Source of the DNA: a bacterium
Lineage (GTDB): Bacteria > UBA4055
Reading direction: 5' to 3'
Assembly: GCA_029559475.1 (NCBI GenBank)
Contig: JAKQBN010000049.1
Coordinates: 34,950 to 98,949 of the forward strand
Length of the DNA: 64,000 bases
Shown piece after piece: positions 40,222 through 48,543 of the stretch (position 1 is its first letter; each line of letters starts with the position of its first letter). A program made the position numbers and the translations under genes. The notes under the pieces were generated by a model, which did not search any database, was not told where the DNA came from, and saw only the letters and a program-made list of their open reading frames with translations.

Positions 40222-40334
40222 GTATTCCGCGATCTTCTGCCGGGGTGCGCAGCTTAATGCGTGTCGGTAAAAGAGATGAACGGAATACGGATAATCCGGA
40301 CAAAAAGCCCGGATGGCGCTCGTAAGATAGCGTT
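40222..40334 (+). ncRNA. Structured RNA leader between rpsI and rpsB
   Basis: Four nested or serial stems: GTATTCCG (40222-40229) with CGGAATAC (40281-40288) enclosing TGCCG (40238-40242) with CGGTA (40265-40269) and GCGCA (40247-40251) with TGCGT (40258-40262); then ATCCGG (40294-40299) with CCGGAT (40309-40314); then GGCGCT (40315-40320) with AGCGTT (40329-40334), two of its pairs G-U. No U tract follows, so it is not a terminator. Its place 22 nt before rpsB fits an S2-type autoregulatory leader; a free small RNA is less likely. Confidence 0.6.
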
Positions 40335-40355
40335 AAAACCCCAAAAGGAGACAAA

Positions 40356-41177
40356 ATGCCGAGAGTAACAACACACCAGCTTCTTTTAGCAGGATCCCAT
40401 TTCGGGCACCTGTCAAAAAGATGGAACCCCAAGATGAGACCTTACATCTTTACAAAAAAGAAAGGAATTCATCTTATCGACCTTAACAAAACCGTAGAAA
40501 AAGTCGACGAAGCCTGTGATGCAGTCATGAAGATAGTGGCTAAAAGGGGAAAGATCCTTTTCGTAGGAACAAAACCTCAGGCCAAAGACCTTCTAAAAGA
40601 AGAAGCGATCAGATGCCAAATGAACTATGTAACCGAAAGATGGCTTGGCGGATTTTTAACTAATTTCCAGACGATCAGGAATTCCATCAGAACGCTTGAA
40701 GAACTAGAGAGAAAAGCTGTTGACGGTACATATCAGAAGATCACGAAAAAAGAAAAGATCATGATCGAGAAAGAAAAAGCCAAGCTCAACAAGGTACTCG
40801 AAGGCGTCAGGACAATGAAAGTTGTTCCCAATGCGATCTTCGTTGTCGATACGATCAAAGAAACAATTGCGATAAAAGAAGCGAAAAAACTCAACATTCC
40901 CGTTTTTGCTATCTGCGACACGAACTCGGATACAGACGATATTGATTATGTGATCCCGGCAAACGATGATGCTTTCAAATCAATCGGCCTTATCACAAAA
41001 GTATTCAGCGACGCTATACTTGAAGCAAGCCAGGTCGCCAACATAAAAAGCGCTGATGAAGGCAGACCGGTACAGGAAACGGCGGTTTCAGATTCAGATA
41101 AGAAAAGAGCGCCGAAAAGACCTTTAAGAAAACCCGTCAGGAACGAGGAAGAAAAAGAAGAAACAACAGAGAACTAA
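40356..41177 (+). CDS. rpsB: 30S ribosomal protein uS2
   Basis: 273 residues. Blocks ShFGHLSKRWNPKMRPYIF-like HFGHLSKRWNPKMRPYIF, WLGGFLTNFQTIRNSI, PNAIFVVDTIKETIAIKEA and IPVFAICDTNSDTDDIDYVIPAND are characteristic. About 35 extra residues at the C-terminus (from SADEGRPVQ) are charged (RKPVRNEEEKEETTEN), a tail often seen in this protein. AAAAGGAG precedes the ATG. It pairs with tsf 23 nt downstream, as in most bacteria. The upstream leader (40222-40334) probably controls it. Confidence 0.98.
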   Translation: MPRVTTHQLLLAGSHFGHLSKRWNPKMRPYIFTKKKGIHLIDLNKTVEKVDEACDAVMKIVAKRGKILFVGTKPQAKDLLKEEAIRCQMNYVTERWLGGFLTNFQTIRNSIRTLEELERKAVDGTYQKITKKEKIMIEKEKAKLNKVLEGVRTMKVVPNAIFVVDTIKETIAIKEAKKLNIPVFAICDTNSDTDDIDYVIPANDDAFKSIGLITKVFSDAILEASQVANIKSADEGRPVQETAVSDSDKKRAPKRPLRKPVRNEEEKEETTEN

Positions 41178-41200
41178 ACAAAACATATCGGAGACAGATT

Positions 41201-42055
41201 ATGGCAGAAATAACAGCAAAAATGGTAGCGGACCTCAGAAAATCGACCGGATCCCCGATGATGGACTGTAAAAAAGCTCTGGCGGAATCCAACGGTGATT
41301 TTGACGAAGCAGTTAAGATATTAAGAGAAAAAGGAATGGCCAAAGCGGCTAAAAGGATCGGTAACGAGACCAATCACGGAAGGATATTCTGCAGAATTTC
41401 GGAAGATAATAAGACAGCTTCAATGCTCAAATTAACATGCGAAACTGAACCTGTGAGAGCTACTCAGGAATTCATCAGTTTCGGCGAAAAAATGTCAGCG
41501 ATCGCATTCAGCGGAGATTTTGCTAAGTTTGAAAGCGAAGAGATAAATACGGAGCTTACTGAATTAAGAGCAAAGCTCGGCGAAAATATTACGATCATCG
41601 AATATGAAAGATTCGAAGGCGATGTGGTTTCTTATTATATACATTCTAATCTTAAAGTCGGTGTTCTGATAAAGCTTTCTCTTAGCGACAAAGCAAAAGC
41701 ATCGAGCAATTCAGTTATAGAGCTTGCAAAGAACCTCACGCTTCAGATAGCTTCTCTATCACCCAAATCGGTATCATCAGACGATCTTGATCCCGAATTC
41801 GTAAAGGGCGAGCTCGAAATTATAAAGGCGCAGCTTAAAGAAGATCCTAAGAACGCTAACAAGCCCGACAATATTCTTGAGAAGATAGTTGAAGGCAGAA
41901 AAGGAAAAATATTCGCGGAGTCATGCCTGTTGGAACAGGAATATGTAAAAGAAAAAATGTTCGTAAAAGAACTGATCGCATCTGTCGAAAAACAGGAAGG
42001 CGTTCAGATCAAAGTTGACAAATTCGTCCGTTTCCAGATAGGAGCTCAGCAGTAA
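41201..42055 (+). CDS. tsf: Translation elongation factor Ts
   Basis: 284 residues. The N-terminal UBA domain has LRKSTGSPMMDCKKALAES and DEAVKILREKGMAKAAKRIG; the core domains follow with TCETEPVRATQEFI (usual form CETDFVAR) and the C-terminal EKQEGVQIKVDKFVRFQIG. It exchanges GDP for GTP on EF-Tu. GGAGA precedes the ATG. A terminator follows at 42066. Confidence 0.97.
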   Translation: MAEITAKMVADLRKSTGSPMMDCKKALAESNGDFDEAVKILREKGMAKAAKRIGNETNHGRIFCRISEDNKTASMLKLTCETEPVRATQEFISFGEKMSAIAFSGDFAKFESEEINTELTELRAKLGENITIIEYERFEGDVVSYYIHSNLKVGVLIKLSLSDKAKASSNSVIELAKNLTLQIASLSPKSVSSDDLDPEFVKGELEIIKAQLKEDPKNANKPDNILEKIVEGRKGKIFAESCLLEQEYVKEKMFVKELIASVEKQEGVQIKVDKFVRFQIGAQQ

Positions 42056-42065
42056 AATGATCATT

Positions 42066-42096
42066 AAGGCTTTGTTAATTCAAAGCCTTTTTTTTA
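42066..42096 (+). terminator. Terminator between tsf and pyrH
   Basis: AAGGCTTTG (42066-42074), 6-nt loop, CAAAGCCTT (42081-42089) with a T tract through 42095. pyrH follows after only 26 nt, so some read-through is likely. Confidence 0.9.
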
Positions 42097-42121
42097 ACTA
42101 CATAAACGGGTGAGGCTTATA

Positions 42122-42835
42122 ATGGAACAGACTAAATATAAAAGGATCCTTTTAAAACTTTCGGGAGAGGCTCTAGTAGGTGGCCAGGGATACGGTATCG
42201 ACCCTGAAGTAGTCAAATATACTGCGAAAGAAGTTAAAGAGATACATGATCTTGGTGTTGAGACGGGAATAGTGATCGGCGGCGGAAATATATTCAGAGG
42301 CCTTTCAGCTCATGCGAAGAACATGGACAGGATCGAAGCTGACTATATGGGAATGCTTGCAACAGTGATCAATTCTATAGCTTTAAAGAACGCCTTGAAT
42401 TTGGAAGGACTGGAGGCTGTAGTTCAAAGCGCGATCCCGATGTCTCAGGTAACAGAACCTGTGATAATCAGTAAAGCGCTGAATCATTTTAAAAAGGGAA
42501 GAATCGTGATCTTTGCCGGCGGTACAGGCAATCCTTACTTTACTACCGATACTGCAGCGGCTTTAAGAGCCGGAGAGATAAAAGCCGACATCATCATAAA
42601 AGCTACAAAAGTAGATGGTGTTTACGATTCCGATCCTGTTAAAAATCCCGCAGCAGTTAAATTTGATAAAATATCATATATTGATGTATTAAATAAAAAT
42701 CTTAGAGTGCTTGATACTACTGCCATCAGTTTCTGCATGGAAAATAAACTGAAGATCGGCGTATGCAACCTTTTAAAGAAGGGATATCTTATGAAATTCT
42801 TGTCCGGAGAGCAGATCGGGTCGATAGTAGAATAG
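42122..42835 (+). CDS. pyrH: UMP kinase
   Basis: 237 residues of the amino acid kinase fold. YKRILLKLSGEALVG at the start, GIVIGGGNIFRG, ADYMGMLATVINSIALKNAL, IVIFAGGTGNPYFTTDTAAALRA and KATKVDGVYDSDPV are the family blocks. It phosphorylates UMP to UDP for pyrimidine nucleotide synthesis. ATG at 42122 has GAGG 6 nt upstream and is preferred to the GTG at 42110. The usual downstream frr gene is missing; instead a terminator and mraZ follow. Confidence 0.97.
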   Translation: MEQTKYKRILLKLSGEALVGGQGYGIDPEVVKYTAKEVKEIHDLGVETGIVIGGGNIFRGLSAHAKNMDRIEADYMGMLATVINSIALKNALNLEGLEAVVQSAIPMSQVTEPVIISKALNHFKKGRIVIFAGGTGNPYFTTDTAAALRAGEIKADIIIKATKVDGVYDSDPVKNPAAVKFDKISYIDVLNKNLRVLDTTAISFCMENKLKIGVCNLLKKGYLMKFLSGEQIGSIVE

Positions 42836-42858
42836 AATAAAGTTTAATATTTTTACCA

Positions 42859-42882
42859 AGCCGTCATCCGACGGCTTTTTTA
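42859..42882 (+). terminator. Terminator after pyrH
   Basis: AGCCGTC (42859-42865), loop ATCC, GACGGCT (42870-42876), T tract. Confidence 0.88.
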
Positions 42883-42909
42883 ATTAAAGAAAAAAAAATA
42901 AATTTATCT

Positions 42910-42936
42910 TGACAAGAGATGATTAATGTTATAATT
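42910..42936 (+). promoter_or_regulatory. Promoter of the mraZ-headed division cluster
   Basis: TTGACA (42910-42915) and TATAAT (42931-42936) are both perfect but only 15 nt apart; a weaker TAATTT at 42933 would give 17. No repeated TGGG-type MraZ boxes are visible between it and mraZ. Confidence 0.55.
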
Positions 42937-42974
42937 TTACTACGTGTGTATGAAAATGTATAAAAGTGGGGAAA

Positions 42975-43448
42975 ATGAGTTTCTTTTCCGGTAAATACAA
43001 GTACTCGGTGGATGAAAAGAACCGCATAAACTTCAAGAAATTTCTAAACAGAGTAGATGAGGATGATAAAAAAAGCGGGATCTTTCATCTGTTGAAACAA
43101 ACAGTGAACGTTCTCGGTACTAACGAATCATATCCCGTCTTCTATATTTTTACGGAAAAGACCTGGAAAGAATTTTACTCCGGACTTGAAGAAACAAGAG
43201 AGCCGGAAGAACTGTCGGCATTCAACACCCAGTTTTGCGACGAGGCGACACTTGACAATATGGAAAGAATAACGTTCCCGAAAGAATTTCTAGGCTATAT
43301 AAAATCGAGCAAAAACCTTTTTCTGCAGGGATTCGGCGATAAGCTTCAGGTATGGTCTCTCGAGAATTTCGAAGGCTACAGCAGAAAACTGACTGAAAGC
43401 GCTCCGATGAAAGATTTCTATAACATACTGAGCAAGAAAAAGAAATAG
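42975..43448 (+). CDS. mraZ: Division/cell-wall cluster regulator MraZ (diverged)
   Basis: 157 residues. Two MraZ halves of the AbrB-like fold can be seen: FFSGKYKYSVDEKNRINFKK (usual F.G.Y..S+D.KGR) and LDNMERITFPKEFLGYIKSS followed by LFLQGFGDKLQVWSLENFEGY. The key Gly of DxKGR is replaced by Asn. MraZ binds DNA upstream of its own gene and adjusts division genes. The ATG at 42975 is preferred to the GTG at 42966, though the GGGG ribosome site is close (3 nt). Position ahead of rsmH is canonical. A hairpin terminator follows at 43484. Confidence 0.9.
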   Translation: MSFFSGKYKYSVDEKNRINFKKFLNRVDEDDKKSGIFHLLKQTVNVLGTNESYPVFYIFTEKTWKEFYSGLEETREPEELSAFNTQFCDEATLDNMERITFPKEFLGYIKSSKNLFLQGFGDKLQVWSLENFEGYSRKLTESAPMKDFYNILSKKKK

Positions 43449-43483
43449 ATTAATAGATCATTAACATAAACAAAGAACCTCTT

Positions 43484-43512
43484 CCGCTACTTCGGTAGCG
43501 GTTTTGTATTTA
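43484..43512 (+). terminator. UUCG-loop hairpin between mraZ and rsmH
   Basis: CCGCTAC (43484-43490), TTCG loop, GTAGCGG (43495-43501), then TTTTGTATTT. The C-UUCG-G tetraloop is especially stable. No new promoter is visible before rsmH, so it probably acts as a partial terminator that lowers the rest of the cluster relative to mraZ. Confidence 0.75.
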
Positions 43513-43528
43513 AAAGGAAATAATATAA

Positions 43529-44458
43529 ATGATTTCAGACTTCTATCACATACCTGTCCTGCAAAATGAAACGGCGCAGCTTCTTGTGACGGATAAGAAC
43601 GGCGTATATCTCGACTGCACGTTAGGCGGCGGAGGTCATGCGAAAAAGCTCCTGGAATCGATCTCGGAGAAAGGTTTCCTTCTCGGTATTGACCGCGATG
43701 AACAGGCGATCAAATACGCCGGTGAGTTTCTGAAAGGATTTAAGAATTTTAAAAGCGAGAAGATAAGTTTTTCAAGACTCAACGAACTCGATCAGATCGT
43801 TTTCGGAATGAAATTCGACGGGATACTATTAGATATCGGGGTATCATCTAAACAAATAGATGATCCGGAAAGGGGATTCGCTTATTCTGCCGACGGCGAA
43901 CTCGACATGAGAATGGACAGATCGGCAAAAATTTCCGCTTTTGACGTTATCAACGGCTACTGCGAACAGGAGCTTACCGATATTTTCTTCAGATACGGCG
44001 AAGAAAAGAATTCAAGAAAAATAGCTCGGAAGATCGTTCAGCAGCGGGATATTAAGCCGATAAAAACAACCCGGGAACTTGTTGATGCTGTCTCGTCAGT
44101 AATTTCCTCTAATTTCAGAACGAAGACGCTTTCAAGGATCTTCCAGGCCGTAAGAATTGAGGTCAACGGAGAGCTTGACGAGCTTATGTCAGTTCTTAAA
44201 TTCAGCCTCGAGATCCTCAAGCCGAACGGCAGAGCGGCGGTGATATCGTACCATTCGCTCGAGGACAGGATCGTCAAGCAGTTCATTACAGAATTTTCGA
44301 CAGGCTGCATATGCCCGAAAAATTTCCCTAAATGCATCTGCGGAAAAGTACCGGTCATCAGGAATCTGACCAAAAAGCCCGTATGCGCGTCCGAAGAGGA
44401 GATCGAAAAAAATTCAAGGGCAAGAAGCGCAAAATTAAGAGTTTATGAAAAAATTTAA
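43529..44458 (+). CDS. rsmH: 16S rRNA (cytosine-1402-N4) methyltransferase RsmH
   Basis: 309 residues, the family norm. SAM-binding loop YLDCTLGGGGHAKKLL, then FDGILLDIGVSSKQIDDPERGFAY with the helical insert, and the C-terminal ISYHSLEDRIVKQF. It methylates N4 of C1402 in the ribosomal P site. AAAAGGAAA precedes the ATG. It overlaps ftsL by 14 nt. Confidence 0.98.
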   Translation: MISDFYHIPVLQNETAQLLVTDKNGVYLDCTLGGGGHAKKLLESISEKGFLLGIDRDEQAIKYAGEFLKGFKNFKSEKISFSRLNELDQIVFGMKFDGILLDIGVSSKQIDDPERGFAYSADGELDMRMDRSAKISAFDVINGYCEQELTDIFFRYGEEKNSRKIARKIVQQRDIKPIKTTRELVDAVSSVISSNFRTKTLSRIFQAVRIEVNGELDELMSVLKFSLEILKPNGRAAVISYHSLEDRIVKQFITEFSTGCICPKNFPKCICGKVPVIRNLTKKPVCASEEEIEKNSRARSAKLRVYEKI

Positions 44459-44903
44459 GGGAGGATATATGCCGTCCGAACAGTATGCGAGAGGTAACGG
44501 TGCGAAAGCATTAAAAAAGAGGTTCAATGTTTTCAGCAGGATCACAAAGTATGTTCCGCTTGCGCTTATAATTGCAACATACGTTATACTTCAGGCTCAG
44601 GTTAAGGCTGTTTCGAGAGAGAACAGCAGACTTTTATCTGAAAAGAACATTCTTAATGAGCAGCTCGAAAGATTGAATTCGGATTATGACAAGATGATCC
44701 CGTATGGTGAGATCAGGGACTATGCTGTAAACAGTTTGTCAATGAATTCATCTGCAAGCAACATCAGGACTTTTGCAGTACTTGACAAAGATAATATTTT
44801 CGAAAAGTCAAAAAGATCGGATCTTCCCGTTCTTTTTGAAACAGATTACGATCTGGCGTCAATAGAACTTCAGGAACCGGCCGAAACAAAAAAAGAGCAG
44901 TAA
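44445..44903 (+). CDS. ftsL: Cell-division protein FtsL (candidate)
   Basis: 152 residues. A short cytoplasmic tail, one transmembrane helix (YVPLALIIATYVILQAQVKAV, core near residues 35-55) and a leucine-rich coiled coil (SRLLSEKNILNEQLERLNSDY) match FtsL, a bitopic scaffold with FtsB and FtsQ. Sequence conservation in this family is low, so the call rests on topology and the position between rsmH and ftsI. AGGGAGG precedes an alternative ATG at 44469, 6 nt upstream, so that may be the real start; the ATG at 44445 lies inside rsmH. Confidence 0.82.
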   Translation: MKKFKGGYMPSEQYARGNGAKALKKRFNVFSRITKYVPLALIIATYVILQAQVKAVSRENSRLLSEKNILNEQLERLNSDYDKMIPYGEIRDYAVNSLSMNSSASNIRTFAVLDKDNIFEKSKRSDLPVLFETDYDLASIELQEPAETKKEQ

Positions 44904-47075
44904 TTGATCAGAAAATCTTCCGGCATAGTCAAAAAAAACGATAAAACGGTCGATAAGAAATTAAGATCGAGAGTTCTATTTATAATAATTTTAAGTATAA
45001 TCGCTTATTCGGTAATAATCTCAAAATTATATATTGTTCAGGTAATGAACCACGATTATTACGCAAAAAAATATAAGGAACAGTCCAGGAGAAAAATAAC
45101 GTTATTTTCGCCCAAAGGAATAATCTACGACAGAAAATATCACAAGCTTGCTGAGAACATCGGCTTCAATCTGGCTTTCGGAATTAATACAAAATACGTT
45201 AAAAATAAAAAAGATCTTGCAAAGAGGATTTCCAACATAACCGGTGCGGATAGCGAAAGATATATGAAAGCGTTGAATTCAAAAACCGGTTTTGTATGGG
45301 TAGCCAACGATCTGACAGAAAAAGAGAGATCGCAGGTTCTCGGTATATTGACCGAAGAAGAAAGTTCAGCGGCTTCATTCGACGTAACTCCCAATAGAAT
45401 TTATCCGCAGGGTAAAACAGCCGGACAGATCCTCGGTTATATCGACATTGACGGGAAAGGTCTCAGCGGAATAGAAAAAGAGTACAGCGATAACCTTTCG
45501 GGTAAAGACGGTTGGGAATACATTTTTAAAGACGGGAAACAAAAAAAATCATTCGGGCCAGAATTGAATAAAAAAGATCCGGTACCCGGAAACAGCGTCG
45601 TACTTACAATAGACGATAATTATCAGACAATTGTGGAAGACGAGCTCGCAAAAGCGGTTACGGAATGGAAAGGCCAGAAGGGCGTTGCGATAGTAATGGA
45701 GCCTAATTCCGGCGAGATACTGGCTATGGCGAGTTATCCGGATTTTGATCCGAATAAACCGGGCGACTATGATCCTTTCGCGAGAAAAAATAAAGCTATA
45801 ACAGATTTTTACGAACCGGGCTCAACATTCAAAACTCTGTCCACAGCGATCTTATTTGAAGAGAACCTGGTGAATGAAACCGATATGTTCTTCTGCAGCA
45901 ACAACGGATACAGGATAGGATCAAGGGTCATTAAAGATTCACATAAGAATCCGGTTGAAAACATGAATTTCATGGACGTAATCGCGAATTCGAGCAACAT
46001 CGGGACACTTCAGGCTATGATGCGGCTTGATAAACAGAAGCATTATGAATATTTAAGAGATTTCGGGTTCGGCAATAAAACTGAAATAGGGCTTATCGGA
46101 GAAGTAAAAGGGTATCTTTTAAAACCGGGAAAGTGGAGCCAGACAACACAGCCTACTATAAGTTTCGGACAGGGTATAAGCGTAACACCGCTGCAGCTCG
46201 TAACTGCTTATGCGGCAATTGCAAACGGCGGAAATCTTGTTAAACCCATGATAGTAAAAGGGATAATTGACAAAGATAACAATATCGTAAAGAAATTCGA
46301 GCCCTTTAAAGTAAGAAGAGTGATAAGCCAGAAGACTTCCGAAAGAGTTAGAAAAGTTCTGCGTTACGTTGTAGAGAACGGAACAGGTAAAGGAGCAGAA
46401 ATACCGGGATTAAAGATAGGCGGAAAAACAGGCACATCCCAAAAAGTAGTTGCCGGAAGCTATTCGAAAAACTGCTACGATGCAAGTTTTATAGGTATGG
46501 TACCTTACGACGATCCTAAGCTGATATGCTATGTAATGGTAGATACTCCAAAAGGCTGTATATACGGAGGAACAGTATGCGCTCCTGCTTTCAGGAACAT
46601 TATAAAAAGGATCTACGATGAGAACAGGTCGAGATCTTTCTCTGATAATAAAAATGAATCGCTTATGATAGAAGTTCCGGATATAACCGGAATGAAAATA
46701 TCGGATGCGGAAGATATTCTTAAGTCTAAAGGTATAGTGTATAAAGTCGAAAGCGAATGTGATGTAATAGCATATCAGTCACAAAAACCGTTCAGCCTGA
46801 TAAAGAAGAGCGAATGTTTAATAATTTCAGGTAAAACAGATACCGCAACGAGAAAAGAGAAACTGAAACTGACGCCTTCGGTTACCAGCCTGTCATTAAG
46901 AGAGGCAGTTAAACTTCTGCACTCTCTCAATATTGAAACCGTCGTAGAAGGAAAAGGAAGCGTTTACAGACAATCGGCGTTAATAAAAGATGAACTGACG
47001 GGAGCGGAAAGATGCAGCCTTTTCTGCAGGCTGCCTATACCTGATAAAACGAAAAAACTTGCGATGAAGAAATAA
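44904..47075 (+). CDS. ftsI: Division transpeptidase FtsI (PBP3) with PASTA domains
   Basis: 723 residues. One transmembrane helix (VLFIIILSIIAYSVIISKL), a pedestal domain, then the transpeptidase domain with Ser307 in EPGSTFKTLS (SxxK), SSN in ANSSNIGT and KTG in GGKTGTSQ. Two PASTA modules close the protein (VPDITGMKISDAEDILKSKG and the LTPSVTSLSLREAVKLL repeat). PASTA modules on FtsI/SpoVD-type proteins are common in Gram-positives and some FCB bacteria. Start is TTG right after the ftsL stop. It cross-links septal peptidoglycan in the periplasm with FtsW. Confidence 0.95.
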   Translation: MIRKSSGIVKKNDKTVDKKLRSRVLFIIILSIIAYSVIISKLYIVQVMNHDYYAKKYKEQSRRKITLFSPKGIIYDRKYHKLAENIGFNLAFGINTKYVKNKKDLAKRISNITGADSERYMKALNSKTGFVWVANDLTEKERSQVLGILTEEESSAASFDVTPNRIYPQGKTAGQILGYIDIDGKGLSGIEKEYSDNLSGKDGWEYIFKDGKQKKSFGPELNKKDPVPGNSVVLTIDDNYQTIVEDELAKAVTEWKGQKGVAIVMEPNSGEILAMASYPDFDPNKPGDYDPFARKNKAITDFYEPGSTFKTLSTAILFEENLVNETDMFFCSNNGYRIGSRVIKDSHKNPVENMNFMDVIANSSNIGTLQAMMRLDKQKHYEYLRDFGFGNKTEIGLIGEVKGYLLKPGKWSQTTQPTISFGQGISVTPLQLVTAYAAIANGGNLVKPMIVKGIIDKDNNIVKKFEPFKVRRVISQKTSERVRKVLRYVVENGTGKGAEIPGLKIGGKTGTSQKVVAGSYSKNCYDASFIGMVPYDDPKLICYVMVDTPKGCIYGGTVCAPAFRNIIKRIYDENRSRSFSDNKNESLMIEVPDITGMKISDAEDILKSKGIVYKVESECDVIAYQSQKPFSLIKKSECLIISGKTDTATRKEKLKLTPSVTSLSLREAVKLLHSLNIETVVEGKGSVYRQSALIKDELTGAERCSLFCRLPIPDKTKKLAMKK

Positions 47076-47076
47076 A

Positions 47077-48543
47077 ATGAAACTGAGCGTTCTGCTTGAC
47101 AGAATTAAATATTCGGATGTTCAGAATTATAAAGATCAAGAGATCGGGCACGTGATCTCGGATTCTAGAGAGAAATTCAGAAATTCGCTTTTCATAGCTG
47201 TAAAGGGCTTAACAAGCGACGGGGCGGAGTTCGCTTCCGATGCAGTAAATTCGGGAGCAGTTGCAGTAATATACGAGACTGAAATAACAAAAATGCTGCC
47301 CGGAATAGTATATATTAAAGTAGAAAACGCAAGGCTGATCCAGTCTCTCGCCGCAGGGCTCGTTTACGGCGAACCGTCAAAAAAGATAAACCTGACCGGA
47401 ATAACGGGAACCAACGGCAAAACGTCATCAGCTTATATATACAGGCACATACTTAACAACAACAACATTAAATGTTGTCTTCTGGGCACGACCGAATATG
47501 ATCTGGGCAAAAGAATATTCACGCCCGTAAGAACGACTCCGGACGCGGTCTTTCTTCAGAGATATTTTAAGGAAATAGCGGATTCAGGGGCAAAACACGC
47601 AGTTATGGAAGTGTCATCTCATGCTTTAAGCCTGAACAGAGTCGAAAATATCTCCTTTGACGCGGCAGTATTTACCAATCTTACCCAGGACCATCTGGAT
47701 TTTCATCATACAATGGATGAATACGCAAATGCGAAATCTTCTCTTTTTTCAAAGCATCTTAAAAAAGACGGACTTTCTGTCATCAATGCTGATGACAAAT
47801 ATTCAGGCATGATGAAAAGATCTGCCGCATACGCCGTAAGAACGTTCGCAGAAAAAGATAATTTAGCAGATTTGAAAGTTAAAAGCATCGAATACTGTCC
47901 GGCCGGCATGGAAATAATCTACCAATACGGCAGAACTACATTCGCGGTCAGGACGAACATTACCGGAAGATTTCAGGCGATGAACATTGCCGGAGCGATT
48001 CTGTGCGCGTTGAGTGCGGGGCTGGATACAGAAGATATAATTAGAGCTTTTAAAAGGCCGCTGTTCATTCCCGGGAGAATGGAAAAAGTATATGAGGACA
48101 ATTTTTCCGTCATAATCGATTACGCTCACACTCCTGACGCGCTCGAAAGGGCTATTAACACCATTATCGAGTTCAAAAAAGGCAAACTCATCACCGTATT
48201 CGGATGTGGCGGCAACAGAGATCAGGAAAAACGTCCGCTAATGGGAGACATTTCAGCGTCATTATCTGATTATACTATCATAACAAGCGACAATCCGAGA
48301 GATGAAGATCCCGAAGAAATTATTAAAGCGATACGTTCGGGCATAAAAAACGGGAAATATGAAGCTATCTCCGACAGACTTGAAGCTATAAAAAAAGCAA
48401 TCGGAATTGCCGGTGACGATGATATCGTGCTTATCGCAGGAAAGGGGCACGAAAATTATCAGGAGATAAAAGGAGTGAAATATCCTTTTTCCGACAAAAC
48501 ATCAGTATTGAATCTATTGGAACGGCAAAATGGTCAGACTTAG
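47077..48543 (+). CDS. murE: UDP-MurNAc-tripeptide synthetase MurE
   Basis: 488 residues of the Mur ligase family. P-loop GITGTNGKTSSAYIY, the HAVMEVSSHALSLNRV block, FTNLTQDHLDFHHTM, and SDNPRDEDPEEII. The DNPR motif is the one that binds meso-diaminopimelate in E. coli MurE, so the wall should be DAP-type rather than lysine-type. Adds the third residue to UDP-MurNAc-L-Ala-D-Glu in the cytoplasm. Starts 1 nt after ftsI and overlaps murF by 14 nt. Confidence 0.97.
   Translation: MKLSVLLDRIKYSDVQNYKDQEIGHVISDSREKFRNSLFIAVKGLTSDGAEFASDAVNSGAVAVIYETEITKMLPGIVYIKVENARLIQSLAAGLVYGEPSKKINLTGITGTNGKTSSAYIYRHILNNNNIKCCLLGTTEYDLGKRIFTPVRTTPDAVFLQRYFKEIADSGAKHAVMEVSSHALSLNRVENISFDAAVFTNLTQDHLDFHHTMDEYANAKSSLFSKHLKKDGLSVINADDKYSGMMKRSAAYAVRTFAEKDNLADLKVKSIEYCPAGMEIIYQYGRTTFAVRTNITGRFQAMNIAGAILCALSAGLDTEDIIRAFKRPLFIPGRMEKVYEDNFSVIIDYAHTPDALERAINTIIEFKKGKLITVFGCGGNRDQEKRPLMGDISASLSDYTIITSDNPRDEDPEEIIKAIRSGIKNGKYEAISDRLEAIKKAIGIAGDDDIVLIAGKGHENYQEIKGVKYPFSDKTSVLNLLERQNGQT

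Noticed and set aside
42937-42974. Repeated MraZ-binding boxes ahead of mraZ
   Set aside because: Only a single TGGGG occurs and no direct repeat with the expected spacing is visible.
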